From Skeletonema tropicum (taxonomy: Eukaryota; Bacillariophyta; Thalassiosirophyceae; Thalassiosirales; Thalassiosiraceae), in contig CM074127.1 of assembly GCA_037178625.1 (NCBI GenBank), positions 2,666,001 through 2,730,000 of the forward strand: a stretch of 64,000 nt of DNA. The letters are read 5' to 3'. Below, in pieces: positions 51,700-61,821 of this stretch. Numbering within the stretch: the first letter of the stretch is position 1; every line of letters starts with the position of its first letter. The translations under genes were made by a program, and so were the position numbers. A model generated the notes under the pieces. That model was not told the DNA's origin, did not search any database, and was given only the letters and a program-made list of their open reading frames with translations.

Positions 51700-52815
51700 A
51701 TGTGGACATCAAACGGACGAGCTGTGGTGCGAGCATTGGTTGTTGCTTTCCCATCCATAGCCAACTCATTCTCATTCAGGTCAGCAGTAGGATCGTCAAG
51801 ACCACGGTGGCTTTCGCAGCAGCACTCTACCCGTAGCTTCTCAGTCTCCTCATCCATCAACATGGTGAATCAGATTGGCAATCGCGTTGCGTTGCTTCAG
51901 GTTCCAGTTACTGAATCCAAATCAACAAACTTGAAAACAGCAAGCGATTACCTCCGAAAAGCTCACGACGCAGGGGCAAAACTGACTGTCCTACCAGAGA
52001 TATGGAACTCTCCATACGCAACATCAGCTTTTGGAGATTATGCAGAGGTGCTACCCAATGTGGGCGATAAGTTGAAAGAAGATTCATCAAATGAAGGAGA
52101 AATGAGCGAAAGAAGTGACGATTCCACTGAAGATGGGTGGGGTGAATCTCCTAGATTGCTCATGACTCTCGCGAAACAATACAACATGTACATTGTCGGC
52201 GGCTCAATCCCAGAAACATGCAACGAGAAAATCTACAATACGTGTTTGATCATCAACCCAAGTGGTGAGGTTGTTGGCAAGCATCGCAAAGTTCATCTGT
52301 TCGATGTTGACGTTCCTGGTGGAATATGTTTTAAGGAGAGCGATACGCTGACTGCAGGTGACGGGATCACGCACTTTGAAGTGGACGGTCTGGGAAAGAT
52401 TGGTGTCGGCATCTGCTATGACATTCGGTTTCCCGAGTTTGCAATGCTTTTGACGCAACATTATGGCTGCAAAATTCTAATTTACCCTGGAGCATTCAAT
52501 CTTACAACGGGCCCTGCACACTGGGAATTATTGCAGCGGGCACGCGCGGTAGATGGACAATGTTACCTGTTGACAGCAAGTCCAGCTCGGACATCTCCTC
52601 CAAATGATGATGACGATACAAAATACCCACATTACTCAGCGTGGGGTCATTCTACTGTAGTCTCGCCCTGGGGTGAAGTGATTGCCACCTGCGAGGAGGG
52701 ACCTGCAATGGTAGTGACTGATTTGGACATGACCAAGGTCGATGAAATGCGAATGGCAATCCCAACCATGAAACAGAAGAGAGGCGATTTGTATCGCTTA
52801 GTTGACGGAAAATGA
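51700..52815 (+). CDS. nitrilase-family omega-amidase (NIT2-like)
   Basis: Nitrilase-fold omega-amidases hydrolyse alpha-ketoglutaramate and alpha-ketosuccinamate. The protein is 371 residues. The first ~50 form a basic, Ser/Arg-rich targeting extension (VVRALVVAFPSIANSFSF), and a second ATG at residue 55 begins the core. The Glu-Lys-Cys triad is visible: VLPEIWNSPY, KHRKVHLFDVDVPGG and GVGICYDIRFPEF. NLTTGPAHWELLQRARAVD is typical of NIT2 as opposed to NIT1. An acidic, low-complexity insert (EDSSNEGEMSERSDDSTED) lies near residue 130. Mitochondrial or plastid location is likely for the long form. The stop is 95 bp from the FNR-like gene's stop. Confidence 0.92.
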   Translation: MWTSNGRAVVRALVVAFPSIANSFSFRSAVGSSRPRWLSQQHSTRSFSVSSSINMVNQIGNRVALLQVPVTESKSTNLKTASDYLRKAHDAGAKLTVLPEIWNSPYATSAFGDYAEVLPNVGDKLKEDSSNEGEMSERSDDSTEDGWGESPRLLMTLAKQYNMYIVGGSIPETCNEKIYNTCLIINPSGEVVGKHRKVHLFDVDVPGGICFKESDTLTAGDGITHFEVDGLGKIGVGICYDIRFPEFAMLLTQHYGCKILIYPGAFNLTTGPAHWELLQRARAVDGQCYLLTASPARTSPPNDDDDTKYPHYSAWGHSTVVSPWGEVIATCEEGPAMVVTDLDMTKVDEMRMAIPTMKQKRGDLYRLVDGK

Positions 52816-52910
52816 ATGCAATTTGTTTAAATTGTTAAACAGAATGATGCTTTCACCACGGTCTCTTTCAGGCATTGATTGCATTTCCTGTCCGTGTTGC
52901 ATTCATCCAC

Positions 52911-53927
52911 TTAAAAATTGAATAAAACTCGTCCCTCAAACATTCCCGACTCCAACAATGTACTCTTCACAGATTCGCACATTCCCTTGACTCCACAGAG
53001 TAGTGCCCCACTATTCCTAGGGATGGGCACTCCATCCTCTTCCAAAGCATTCTGAACATAACCCGTCCTTCCCTGCCAAACTGCTCCACTCTCACAAGGC
53101 AAATCTGGCTGAGATATAACTGGCACTACTTGCACTCCAAGCTCTTCCCACTGTGCGAATTTAGATACATAGGGCATATCATCTGGGGTTCTAACTCCGT
53201 AATACAAGGTGCAGGTACGTCCACCGCTGCCTGCTGGGGCAATGTTCAATTGTTTGGATTCAATTGCCGATCGGATTGGGGCAATTCCACTACCACTTGC
53301 AAAGAGCAACACATTTTGAGTGGGGAAATCATATTTGAAACCTTCCAAATTCTCTTGGATGGGGAAACCGCCTCCCATTACCTGTGAGACATCCACAGTT
53401 TGTCCAGGTTGGATGTTGGTAAGCCAATCGTTATTGTCAGTTTTCTTAATGAGGAATTCCCAAGTAGCTGGTTCTGGTGTGGCTGGCTCAGGACCAGCGG
53501 CGGCATCAGCTTCAGCGTCTTTTGCCTTTTTCTTCCCAGGAGGAGTTGGCTTGGGAGGAGTACCAGAAGGTGCACTAGCGATGGCCAAGAAGACTGGATT
53601 GATATCTGTGTCTCCGCTTGGTTTGACTTGTACGTATTGACCAGGGTACATAAATTCTGTTCCATCAGCCACGTTCAATTTCAATGAGATGCAGGACCCT
53701 GATGGGCATGCTTGGATGTTAGCCTCAACGGCGCCGGATGACCAGATTGGATCAGGCCCCCATCCCATGAAGAGCGGACGATAGTTGTTTCTGGAAGCAA
53801 CATAATATGACTTTTCGTAAACAGAGGGCACCTCTTGTGCTGTCGATTGGCGGTATACAACACTTGAGGATGAAGGAGCAAAGGCTGATGCAGCCGACGT
53901 GAGCAAGGCAGCAATAAGAAGCTTCAT
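52911..53927 (-). CDS. plastid FNR-like oxidoreductase
   Basis: The frame is open to 54104, but the ATG at 53927 gives a textbook diatom plastid presequence, MKLLIAALLTSAASAFAPSS, so I use it (338 residues). The mature part has a ferredoxin-NADP reductase-like fold: a flavin-side barrel (FMYPGQYVQVKPSG), a Pro/Ala/Lys-rich insert near residue 145, and a nucleotide-binding part (NVLLFASGSGIAPIRSAIES, then CTLYYGVRT, and GALLCGVKGMCESV). The protein lacks the C-terminal Tyr of true FNR and ends in RVLFNF. It resembles the plant pKIWI502-type FNR-like proteins. The electron partners are unknown. Confidence 0.85.
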   Translation of the reverse strand: MKLLIAALLTSAASAFAPSSSSVVYRQSTAQEVPSVYEKSYYVASRNNYRPLFMGWGPDPIWSSGAVEANIQACPSGSCISLKLNVADGTEFMYPGQYVQVKPSGDTDINPVFLAIASAPSGTPPKPTPPGKKKAKDAEADAAAGPEPATPEPATWEFLIKKTDNNDWLTNIQPGQTVDVSQVMGGGFPIQENLEGFKYDFPTQNVLLFASGSGIAPIRSAIESKQLNIAPAGSGGRTCTLYYGVRTPDDMPYVSKFAQWEELGVQVVPVISQPDLPCESGAVWQGRTGYVQNALEEDGVPIPRNSGALLCGVKGMCESVKSTLLESGMFEGRVLFNF

Positions 53928-54562
53928 GTTGGAGGTGACAAGATGGAGAGATGGTTCCGACAAGAAGATGGATATCGAATCGATTCGATGGAGGTAGAAT
54001 CCTTTTGTTTGGTTGAATTGATGGTCGGTGTGTGTGATCGTCGTGCGTGATGAAGATTGAGATGTTGATAGATATGCTGACGTCACGACTGACGGACTAA
54101 TCAAGAGGGAAAGATGGGTGTCTTTTTGCCACAGATCGATTCATCATTCAGATCTCAGAATTTCGAAAAGATCCAGCTGGCCGATGCACCAGCAGGACGA
54201 ATCAGAACATAAACTGGGAAGATACACGCAGCTCACGAAGTAGCATTGCTTCATTTACATTGAAAGGTGGGTGGAAATGAATAGTTTGCTTTGGTGGTCG
54301 CTGATTGGAGTTGAAGTATGCAGCGCACGTTTATGAGCTCTCTTTGGTCTTTGGTGTCGCCTACAGAACGAATGATGAGTGTGCGCGAGTGCTGAGAGAG
54401 TATTTTGTTTCGATCTTCGTCAAACAATATGATATGCATCGGTTTTTCTCACTGATTCTAACTGATTTGCATTACGTTGACTCTTCTCCACATGTATCAT
54501 CCTCTCAACTATAGACTACAATTTAAATAAACCAAACACATATCAAAAGAACAATCATCAAA
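53928..54562. other. divergent promoter region of two plastid-protein genes
   Basis: These 635 bp separate the starts of the FNR-like gene and the next plastid-protein gene. A CRE-like palindrome lies at 54078-54085. No other gene is supported; short frames on both strands have no recognisable domains. Confidence 0.5.
54078..54085. promoter_or_regulatory. CRE-like palindrome TGACGTCA
   Basis: The perfect bZIP/CREB site TGACGTCA lies about 150 bp upstream of the plastid FNR-like start. In another diatom, cAMP-response-like elements of this kind govern CO2- and light-responsive genes. An 8-base match can also be chance. Confidence 0.35.
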
Positions 54563-56451
54563 ATGAAACTTCTACGTTCCACATTCATCGCTTTCTGTCT
54601 CACACCCGGAGCACTGGCCTTCACTGCCACCACCCGCTCTCTCTCAAAGACAAATGTCGCCGCTCCATCCAAGTACATGACACAACTTCAAATGATTGGT
54701 ATCAAATCGCCCATGGGAGAAGGAATTCCGGATGATGATATGATTTTGAAGGAAAAACTATTCAGACAAGTCTTGATAGAGAAGAATACTGTTATGGATT
54801 ATCTAGACTTTATTACCGAGGAGAGTATCAAAGCTACATATGGAATTGCTTCGGCTGCTGAGGAGGAGGCTGGAACAGAATCGTTTGCGGAAGTTTTGGC
54901 GGAAAAGGCAGCGGAAGCCGAGTCAAGTGGTGACATTGGATTGTTCGGTGGCGGAGATGCAGACTCCTCTTCGACATCTATGGAGGATATCAAGGAAACT
55001 CGGTACCAACCAATTCTACGCTCCGATCTTGTCTCAACTGTCCTTGTTTCAGGCACTGCCGATGCATCATTGTTGAAAGTGCTCAATAATAATTTGTTCG
55101 GACAAGACAATATCAACAATTTCCAATTCTCTAAGATCAAGGCCTTGGTGGAGGATGTTGCCTTGGCGAAGAAGACGGCTATTTCTCGTGAAGCTCGATA
55201 CTCTGGACTTTTGGATAAGTTGTCAATTGAACCATCTAGTGGTGCTTTGCCCACTGCAGCTGAGTTGGAGGGTGCTTCGTCTTGGATTGCTCAAATTACA
55301 TCAGATGACGCGGCTACTTTGTTGCCACAGGTGGCAGAGTTGGCAAAGAACAGCAATGACTTGAAACATGTGGTTGTACTTGTTACCGGCGCAACCTCCA
55401 ACACTGTTGAGGGATGGGACGCTCTCGAGGCAGCGAGTGGAGACAACTTCCAATGCACATTGGTTGCTGTTGGAGAATTGTTAGCTGGTGTTAAAGAGGG
55501 TGGACTTTATCACGTTGGAAAGTTGGCAGATGCCACCGACGCAAACCCTGCGTCATCAGGAGGAATGCCATCCAATGAGGTATACCAATTGTTAGGCCAT
55601 GCGTTGGCACTTGAAAGTACTGCAAACCAAGCGTTGACCGCTTACAGCTATTCTCAAGCGGCGATTGAAGCTGCTGCATCTCCATATGCCGAGGGAGAAT
55701 TCACTGCCAGAGACGAAGATGGCAACGAAATTGTTGATGAGATGAAAGATGTCAAGATGTTTGGACGTTTGCTTCAAGGTTTGCGAGAAATTGGATTTAC
55801 AAGGACAGCAGAACTTGATGTCTTGGTCGGGAAAGGACTTACGGTGCGTGTACATACTTTTTGTTTGCAATTGTGTTGAATCGCGTGAATGAATTTCACT
55901 TGCTCACACTGAATTTTATTGTTGCCACTTTTCACTCACAGGGATTTCAAGAGTTCATGGCGAACCCACCCAAGAGGGAGGATTCCTTTACTTTAGCTAA
56001 GGCAAAGCGTGATGAGGAGGACGAAAGAATTATGGCTATTTTGGATGCTGAAATCGCCAAAGACGAAGCAAAGAAGAAGGCAGAAGAGGAAGCAATTAAA
56101 AAACAGGAAATCGAAGTCATTGCACAGCAGTGGGCTATCAAAGAATACTCTCTACGATCAATCGGAGGAGATGTTGATCCATCCGTATCCGAAATGGACT
56201 TCATCAAATCAGTGTGGGACAAAGCGCTTGTCGAGGCAGAGAACACATATGATTACATTAACTCGCCTGAGTACAAGAAGAAACTAGAGAGAACTGCCAA
56301 AGATTCACAGGGTTCTGAGAACAAGTTGTTTTGGAATGGGATGGATCCTTTATTGAGGAAGAAGAGAGAGAAAATGGTGGAAAAGGTGAAGAAGCAGTAC
56401 ATGGATCTGTTGTCAGAGGAGGAATTAGAGGCAATCATCTTGAGCGAGTGA
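54563..56451 (+). CDS. plastid-targeted protein of unknown function (two exons)
   Basis: Exon 1 is 54563-55843 and exon 2 is 55942-56451, separated by a 98-bp intron (donor GTGCGT, acceptor TCACAG), giving 596 residues. The start is a diatom plastid presequence, LLRSTFIAFCLTPGALAFTA. The middle part has alternating helices and strands, with HVVVLVTGATSNTVEGWDAL and CTLVAVGELLAGVKEGG, a pattern like a nucleotide-binding fold but without a usable glycine motif. The C-terminal 170 residues are highly charged helix, rich in Lys and Glu. No family is recognised. The FNR-like gene lies upstream in divergent orientation. Confidence 0.78.
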
Positions 56452-57002
56452 GGTGTTTGCGTCATCGGGATTGACTAGTATGTAGGCTTTTAACTTCTTT
56501 CATTATTTTTAGGGCAATGTGTACATCCTTACCAATAGCCAGAATCCACGCAGCAGTCACACCTCCCAGAGTATGTATGTAGGTAATTAGCGCCGAAATT
56601 GTCGAACTGTTTGTCTCTCCGAGTCGCACTTCATCTATCGTATGCATTCTCACCTCACAGAACAGCGCCGAAATTGTCGAACTGATTTCTTTGGTTGGAT
56701 GGCGGGTCTGTTCCGGTCGCCCTGTGTGCATCACCTCAAGGCCGAAATTGTCGAGCTTCTTTCCTCTACATAGGTCGTATTAATTCCGATGTAGGAATCG
56801 AGAAGAAAAGCTCCCCAAAAAGAAGAAAGGCACCTTCCACACGATCTGCATGCCAACAAAGCCGCCGCCGCAGGCCAAAGAGGCCGCCGACGGGACCACC
56901 AGGCACGTAAGAAGGCGCCTCGATGTCACGATACAAGTTATACAACACCGAATACATGTTGTAGATACACCATTGATAACAGGGAAAACCAGGCACACCA
57001 CC
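56452..57002. other. repeat-bearing upstream region of the PLC-like gene
   Basis: These 551 bp hold three copies of a GCCGAAATTGTCGA-containing block spaced exactly 75 bp apart, then a leader (from about 56803) conserved in the second PLC-like copy. The frame through that leader is open back to 56850, but in the second copy the equivalent sequence is out of frame, so it is likely untranslated. Confidence 0.6.
56589..56756. repeat. 75-bp-spaced repeat with GCCGAAATTGTCGA core
   Basis: The core GCCGAAATTGTCGA occurs at 56592, 56667 and 56742. The first two copies share AGCGCCGAAATTGTCGAACTG exactly, and parts of the spacers also agree (TGCAT, CACCTCA). It lies 250-415 bp upstream of the PLC-like start and could be an array of binding sites or an old tandem duplication. 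Confidence 0.8.
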
Positions 57003-58719
57003 ATGAAGTTCGGCTTGAAGAGTAAAGATAACAATAAGCAGGAAGAGCCGGAGAAGCCCTCCTTTTTCACGGCCAAGAGCAGTGATCAGAACGGCACCGA
57101 GGTTGAGGCATCTTCTCTCTTCTCATGGGGTAAGAAGGAGGAAAAATCAGCGGCGCCTGCTCCCAAAAGTCGATCTCTACCATGGGGTAAGAAAGAGGAG
57201 GCGCCTGAAGCTCCTGTTGAGAAGAAGGGACGATCTTTATGGGGTAAGAAGAAAGATGCCGATGTAGTCGCTCCACCGCCACCTCCTGAACCAGAAGCAC
57301 CTGCTACACCTCCACGTTCTTCTAAGTTTTCATTCGGTAAGAAGGCAACCAATACCAATAACAGTCCTTCCAGTAAAAGTGCCTCCACTGCTCCACCTAC
57401 TCCCAGCCCACCTCGAAAGGACAAGTCCAAGCGTGATGAATCTGTTGGCGCACTGTCTAACGAGAAGATTCGTAGGAAATGCTGCTCGTGCAAATGTTTC
57501 ATGGGAAGTTCTTGTCTTCTTATCCTCCTCGCAATTGGTGGAGTCCTACTCTGGCGATATGGCCCGTGGTTTCAGGGTTCTTCCTCATCGGCCAGTCTAG
57601 CTATTCAAACTGACTGTCATGACTGTTGCAATGGACTGAAATCCAACTGCAAGCTTCCAGTGAATAAGGTTTTGTTCCCTACGTTGCACAACGCACATTC
57701 TTCTAAAGATCATAAGTTTATTGGACCAAGTCACAACAAGCAATTTGAAGACGCGCTGGTTGAAGGCTACAGAGGCTTGCAATTTAGTACTTGTACTTGT
57801 GAGAATGTCCTTTCGAACTCTTTATTGGAACGTGATCCAGCTTTGGGTTTAGAGAATTCCAATATGGGATTCTGTCATACGGCTTGTGGAACAGGTGTGC
57901 GTGATCCCAAAGCAGTCATTAACAACATCAAGACGTTTCTGGATCTGAATCGCAGAGAAGTTTTGATTGTCGAAATAGACATGACTGGTGACAGTGAAGA
58001 TGATTTGAGAACGGCGTTGAGAGCTTCAGGACTGTTGGATTACGTTTACGTTCCTGACAGCGAGTATGCGGACTGGCCCAAGATGGAAAAACTGGTAGAC
58101 AAGAATAAGCGTCTCATCCTCTTTGGCCGTGGAGGAACGTTGAGGAGTTGTGCTGCTCCTGATTGTAGAGATGGGATTCTATACTTTTACGATTTCTTTG
58201 CTGAAACCGATCCAGATGAAACTGACCTTACCTCATGCGACAGTACACTCTCTGGCGATGTAAACGTGGATTACTTCTTAATGAGCCAGCACCAAAGAAA
58301 CAAAGCAATGTTGCCTTCTCAGACAATTGCAAAGGATTTGAACTCTTACAACGAGTTGTCAGCAAGATTCGAGGACTGCCAGGGTAAGATTGAGCCGAAC
58401 CTGTTGTCTGTTGAATTTTGGCAGGAAGGTGATGTCCTCGAGTTCGTTCGGAAAGATAATGAAAATAGATATGAGCTGATGAAGATGGGTTTCGGCAGGA
58501 AGGGTCTCCGTGGGTAAGTAAAGTACCTCTTCACCTCCACCCGTACACACACACCTCTTCTTGTTGTAATTCAGAAGACAGCTAGCAGCGTCACGAAGTA
58601 TCACAGTAGTTTGTCACAATTAAATGTTTAGGAAAATGAGTTGTAGGCTATGATAGGAGTATTGCTGCATCACTGGTTTCTGTATTGTAGAGTAGATGTG
58701 GTAGACGTGCAAACAAGAG
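56803..58719 (+). repeat. segmental duplication, unit A
   Basis: This unit contains the intact PLC-like gene with its leader and 3' sequence. It matches unit B (59502-61542) in leader, coding ends and 3' untranslated sequence, from GAAGAAAAGCTCCC through TGGTAGACGTGCAAAC. Both are in the same orientation, about 2.7 kb apart. Confidence 0.88.
57003..58517 (+). CDS. membrane-anchored PLC-like phosphodiesterase
   Basis: The protein has 505 residues from the ATG at 57003, which is preceded by CACC. The frame is open to an ATG at 56850, but the copy downstream is out of frame there, so 57003 is preferred. A basic N-terminal half contains SLPWGKK and SLWGKK repeats and Pro-rich linkers. One membrane segment follows (SSCLLILLAIGGVLLW). 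The lumenal domain is a PI-PLC X-like TIM barrel: LFPTLHNAHSS and GFCHTACGTG carry the two His, and VLIVEIDMTG is a core strand. The enzyme would cleave phosphodiesters, perhaps lipid-linked, but no substrate is evident. A GTAAGT at the stop codon and a following CAG at 58575 allow an alternative spliced end. Confidence 0.83.
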   Translation: MKFGLKSKDNNKQEEPEKPSFFTAKSSDQNGTEVEASSLFSWGKKEEKSAAPAPKSRSLPWGKKEEAPEAPVEKKGRSLWGKKKDADVVAPPPPPEPEAPATPPRSSKFSFGKKATNTNNSPSSKSASTAPPTPSPPRKDKSKRDESVGALSNEKIRRKCCSCKCFMGSSCLLILLAIGGVLLWRYGPWFQGSSSSASLAIQTDCHDCCNGLKSNCKLPVNKVLFPTLHNAHSSKDHKFIGPSHNKQFEDALVEGYRGLQFSTCTCENVLSNSLLERDPALGLENSNMGFCHTACGTGVRDPKAVINNIKTFLDLNRREVLIVEIDMTGDSEDDLRTALRASGLLDYVYVPDSEYADWPKMEKLVDKNKRLILFGRGGTLRSCAAPDCRDGILYFYDFFAETDPDETDLTSCDSTLSGDVNVDYFLMSQHQRNKAMLPSQTIAKDLNSYNELSARFEDCQGKIEPNLLSVEFWQEGDVLEFVRKDNENRYELMKMGFGRKGLRG

Positions 58720-59501
58720 AGCCCTAAATGTGCTAGAAGAGAGAAGAGATGGCGCCTACGCTGAAAGAGAGGCGGTAACCGCAGGAATCAGGCATTATGA
58801 TTTTCGAGCGACGACCCCATGCCCCCCAAGCTGCAAAGATGTACCTCGACTCCCTCCAAAGTTCGGCACCGCATGACATCCTCCCTCTCGCAAATTCCTC
58901 CTGGTCCTCATCCAAACCAGCTGACCAGAAATTTTATGGTCATTCCTACACGGCACCCACCCCCAAAATCCACTTCCTCCAGCAGTTCGGCCTTGCTTGC
59001 ACCAAAGCCTTCGCATTCCACATCCGTCGACCAATTCCTGCCCAGCAGGCACCACAGGCGTCTTCGGGACCAGCCCGAGCTCCTCCTGGTTTAAATTCAC
59101 CTTTCTCTACTGGCACTAGTGCCCAGGGAGTAGCAACTAAAATAATCTATCTCTCTACATACTACTACCATCTTCCATCTAGCTTGGATTTGATTTGAAA
59201 GATACCATACTCCTACATAATAGTGTAGAAGATAGCTTATCTAGTGTTCTTTCCCTTCTCTTTCCCCTCTTCTCTTTCGTTTTTCTTCGCTCATTGGTTG
59301 ATTTGTATGTAGGCACGTAGATAAGGACTAATGTTATTCAACTTTTACCGTACCACCACTTTCACTCATATCGCGCTCTGAGAATCAGCTGCGCAGCACC
59401 AACCAAAAGCCAAAAATGTCTTACTTGCGTAGGAATTAATTTCATCAACCTCGCGATACTTGATTAACGAGAAAATGCGCTACCTATATGATCACGGCTG
59501 C
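58518..59501. other. spacer between the two PLC-like units
   Basis: The first 200 bp are the 3' region of unit A. A plus-strand frame of 133 codons from the ATG at 58797 to 59198 is open, Pro/Ser/Ala-rich and without recognisable domain; an antisense frame overlaps it. I do not call either as a gene with confidence. The remainder is T-rich and contains no known motif. Confidence 0.45.
58797..59198 (+). CDS. doubtful small open frame
   Basis: The frame is 133 codons, starting MIFERRPHAPQAAKMYLD. It is Pro/Ala/Ser-rich, with a hydrophobic tail. No motif, signal peptide or family likeness is visible, and an open frame on the opposite strand covers the same bases. It is not part of the duplicated units and could be part of an inserted sequence. 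I list it only as a possible gene. Confidence 0.2.
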   Translation: MIFERRPHAPQAAKMYLDSLQSSAPHDILPLANSSWSSSKPADQKFYGHSYTAPTPKIHFLQQFGLACTKAFAFHIRRPIPAQQAPQASSGPARAPPGLNSPFSTGTSAQGVATKIIYLSTYYYHLPSSLDLI

Positions 59502-61542
59502 GAAGAAAAGCTCCCAAAGAAGAAGAAAGGCATCTTCTCACACCATCAGCAAGCCAACGAAGCTGCCTCAGGGACCGCCAGGCACGTGAGAAGGCGCCTC
59601 GATGACAGGATACAAGTTGTACAACACCAAATACATGTTGTAGATACACCATTGATAACAGGGAAAACCAAGCACATCCACCATGAAGTTAAAGAGTAAA
59701 GATAACAACAATAAGCATCAACAGCAAGAGCAAGAGCCGGAGCCGGAGCCGGAGAAGCCCTCCTTTTTCACGGCCAAGAGCAGTGATCAGAACGGCACCG
59801 AGGTTGAGGCATCTTCTCTCTTCTCATGGGGTAAGAAGGAGGAAAAATCAGCGGCGCCTGCTGCAAAGACAAAGAGTCGATCTCTACCATGGGGTAAGAG
59901 TAAGAAAGAGGAGGCGCCTGATGCTGAAGCTGAAGCTCCTGTTGAGAAGAAGGGACGATCTTTGACAGACTGGGTACGAGTTCAGGTAGATACAAACTCT
60001 ATCAGTAGTAAGAAGAAAGATGCCGATGTAGATGTAGTCGCTCCACCGCCACAAACTGAACCAGAAGCACCTGCTACTGCTACACCTACACCTCCACGTT
60101 CTTCAAAGTTTTCATTCGATAAGAAGTCAACCAATAGCAGTCCTTCCAGTAAAAGTGCCTCCACTGTTCCACCTACTCCCAGCCCACCTCGAAAGGACAA
60201 AGAGGAGGCGCCTGAAGCTGAAGCTCCTGTTGAGAAGGAGGGACGATCTTTATGGGGTAAGAAGAAAGATGCCGATGTAGTCGCTCCACGGCCTCCTCCT
60301 GAACCAGAAGCACCTGCTACTGCTACACCTCCACGTTCTTCAAAGTTTTCATTCGATAAGAAGTCAACCAATAGCAGTCCTTCCAGTAAAAGTGCCTCCA
60401 CTGCTCCACCTACTCCCAGTCCCAGCACACCTCGAAAGGATAAAGAGGAGGCGCCTGAAGCTGAAGCTCCTGTTGCTGTTGAGAAGAAGGGACGATCTTT
60501 ATGGGGTAAGAAGAAAGATGCCGGTGTAGATGTAGTCGCTCCATCGCCATATTTTGAACCAGAAGCACCTGCTACTGCTACAACTCCACGTTCTTCAAAG
60601 TTTTCATTCGATAAGAAGTCAACCAATACCAATAGCAGTCCTTCCAGTAAAAGTGCCTCCACTGCTCCACCTACTCCCAGTCCCAGCCCACCTCGAAAGG
60701 ACAAAGTGGAGGCGCCTGAAGCTCCTGTTGAGAAGAAGGGACGATCTTTATGGGGTAAGAAGAAAAAGAAAGATGCCGATGTAGTCGCTCCACCGCCACC
60801 TCCTGAACCAGAAGCACCTGCTACTGCTACACCTCCACGTTCTTCTAAGTTTTCATTCGGTAAGAAGTCAACCAATACCAATAGCAGTCCTTCCAGTAAA
60901 AGTGCCTCCACTGCTCCACCTACTCCCAATCCCAGCCCACCTCGAAAGGACAAGTCCAAGCGTGATGAATCTGTTGGCGCACTGTCTAACGAAAAGATTC
61001 GTAGGAAATACTGCTCGTGCAAGTGTTTCATGGGAAGTTGTTGTCTTCTTTTATACTGTTACGATTCAGATGAATCTGACCTTAACTCATGCGACAGCAC
61101 ACTCTCTGGCGATGTCAACGTGGATTACTTCTTAACGAGCGAGCACCAAAGAAACAAAGCAATGTTGCCTTCTCAGACAATTGCTTAGGATTTGAACTCT
61201 TACAACGAGTTGTCAGCAAGATTCGAGGACTGCCAGGGTAAGAATGTGAGCCGAACCTGTTGTCAAATGGATCTTGGCAGGAAGGTGACGTCCTCGAGTT
61301 CGTTCGGAAAGATAATGGAAATAGGTTTGAGCTGATGAAGATGGGTTTCGGCAGAAAGGGTCTCCGTGGATAGATTACCCTCTATCGTTTTAATGCAGAC
61401 AACAGCTAGCAGCGTCAAGAAGTATCACAGTAGTTTGTCACAAGTAAATGTTTAGGAAAATGAGTTGTAGGCTTTGATAGGAGTATTGCTACATCACTGG
61501 TTTCTGTATTGTAGAGTAGATGTGGTAGACATGCAAACGAGA
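59502..61542 (+). repeat. segmental duplication, unit B
   Basis: Unit B repeats unit A but differs in two ways. Its coding region has about four copies of a Pro/Ser/Lys-rich module where unit A has one, and it has lost roughly 640 bp that encode most of the PLC-like barrel. Its ends match those of unit A closely. Confidence 0.88.
59683..61373 (+). pseudogene. decayed PLC-like paralogue with expanded repeats
   Basis: The frame is open from the ATG at 59683 to a TAG at 61186-61188 (501 codons). The N-terminal module (EKKGRSLWGKKKDADVVAP, a PEPEAPAT linker, SKFSF and a KSASTAPPTPSP stretch) is repeated about four times with small length changes. After the membrane-start CKCFMGSCCLLL the sequence jumps directly to DSDESDLNSCDSTLSGDVN, so both catalytic His and most of the barrel are gone. 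Where the intact copy has TIAKDLN, this one reads TIA then a stop. Beyond it, the remnant of the C-terminus is out of frame up to 61373. It could still make a membrane-bound repeat protein, but cannot be an active phosphodiesterase. Confidence 0.82.
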
Positions 61543-61821
61543 AAGAAACGCGTTCGTTTTGTACTAATGTATTGTTGCATGTTCATTGTAAAATAGTTTT
61601 CATTAAATAGGTTGAAACTACCTCTCGCAGCTGCACTGAAAACAATACGCACACCATGGTAACAAGGCAAATGAATATCAAGGTATTGGAAACAATTCTT
61701 CGTTGTCCAAAACCTGTCATTCTCATTTACATTGTGTCCTTTAGAGTATGCGTTTCAGCTCAGCATATTAAATCATCACGAGCTATTCTCCGTGATGATA
61801 TATCGATTTTCTGTGTCATGA
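61543..61821. other. intergenic region with a hairpin
   Basis: The stretch contains a perfect inverted repeat, ATCATCACG at 61772-61780 and CGTGATGAT at 61791-61799, around a 10-base loop. It lies 23-50 bases beyond the stop of the minus-strand small gene, in its 3' untranslated region. No gene is otherwise supported. Confidence 0.5.

Noticed and set aside
54799..55254. 151-codon minus-strand frame
   Set aside because: It lies within the first exon of the plastid protein and has no recognisable features.
58795..59100. 101-codon minus-strand frame with Trp/Gly-rich sequence
   Set aside because: It overlaps the doubtful plus-strand frame, has no motif, and neither is supported by context.
59982..61031. 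349-codon minus-strand frame with internal repeats
   Set aside because: It mirrors the repeated module of the decayed PLC-like copy; its Gly/Val/Leu repeats are an effect of the sense repeats.
61772..61799. Hairpin as a SECIS element for the TGA-containing frame
   Set aside because: The stem is perfect but the ATGA and GA quartet are not placed at its base as SECIS requires.
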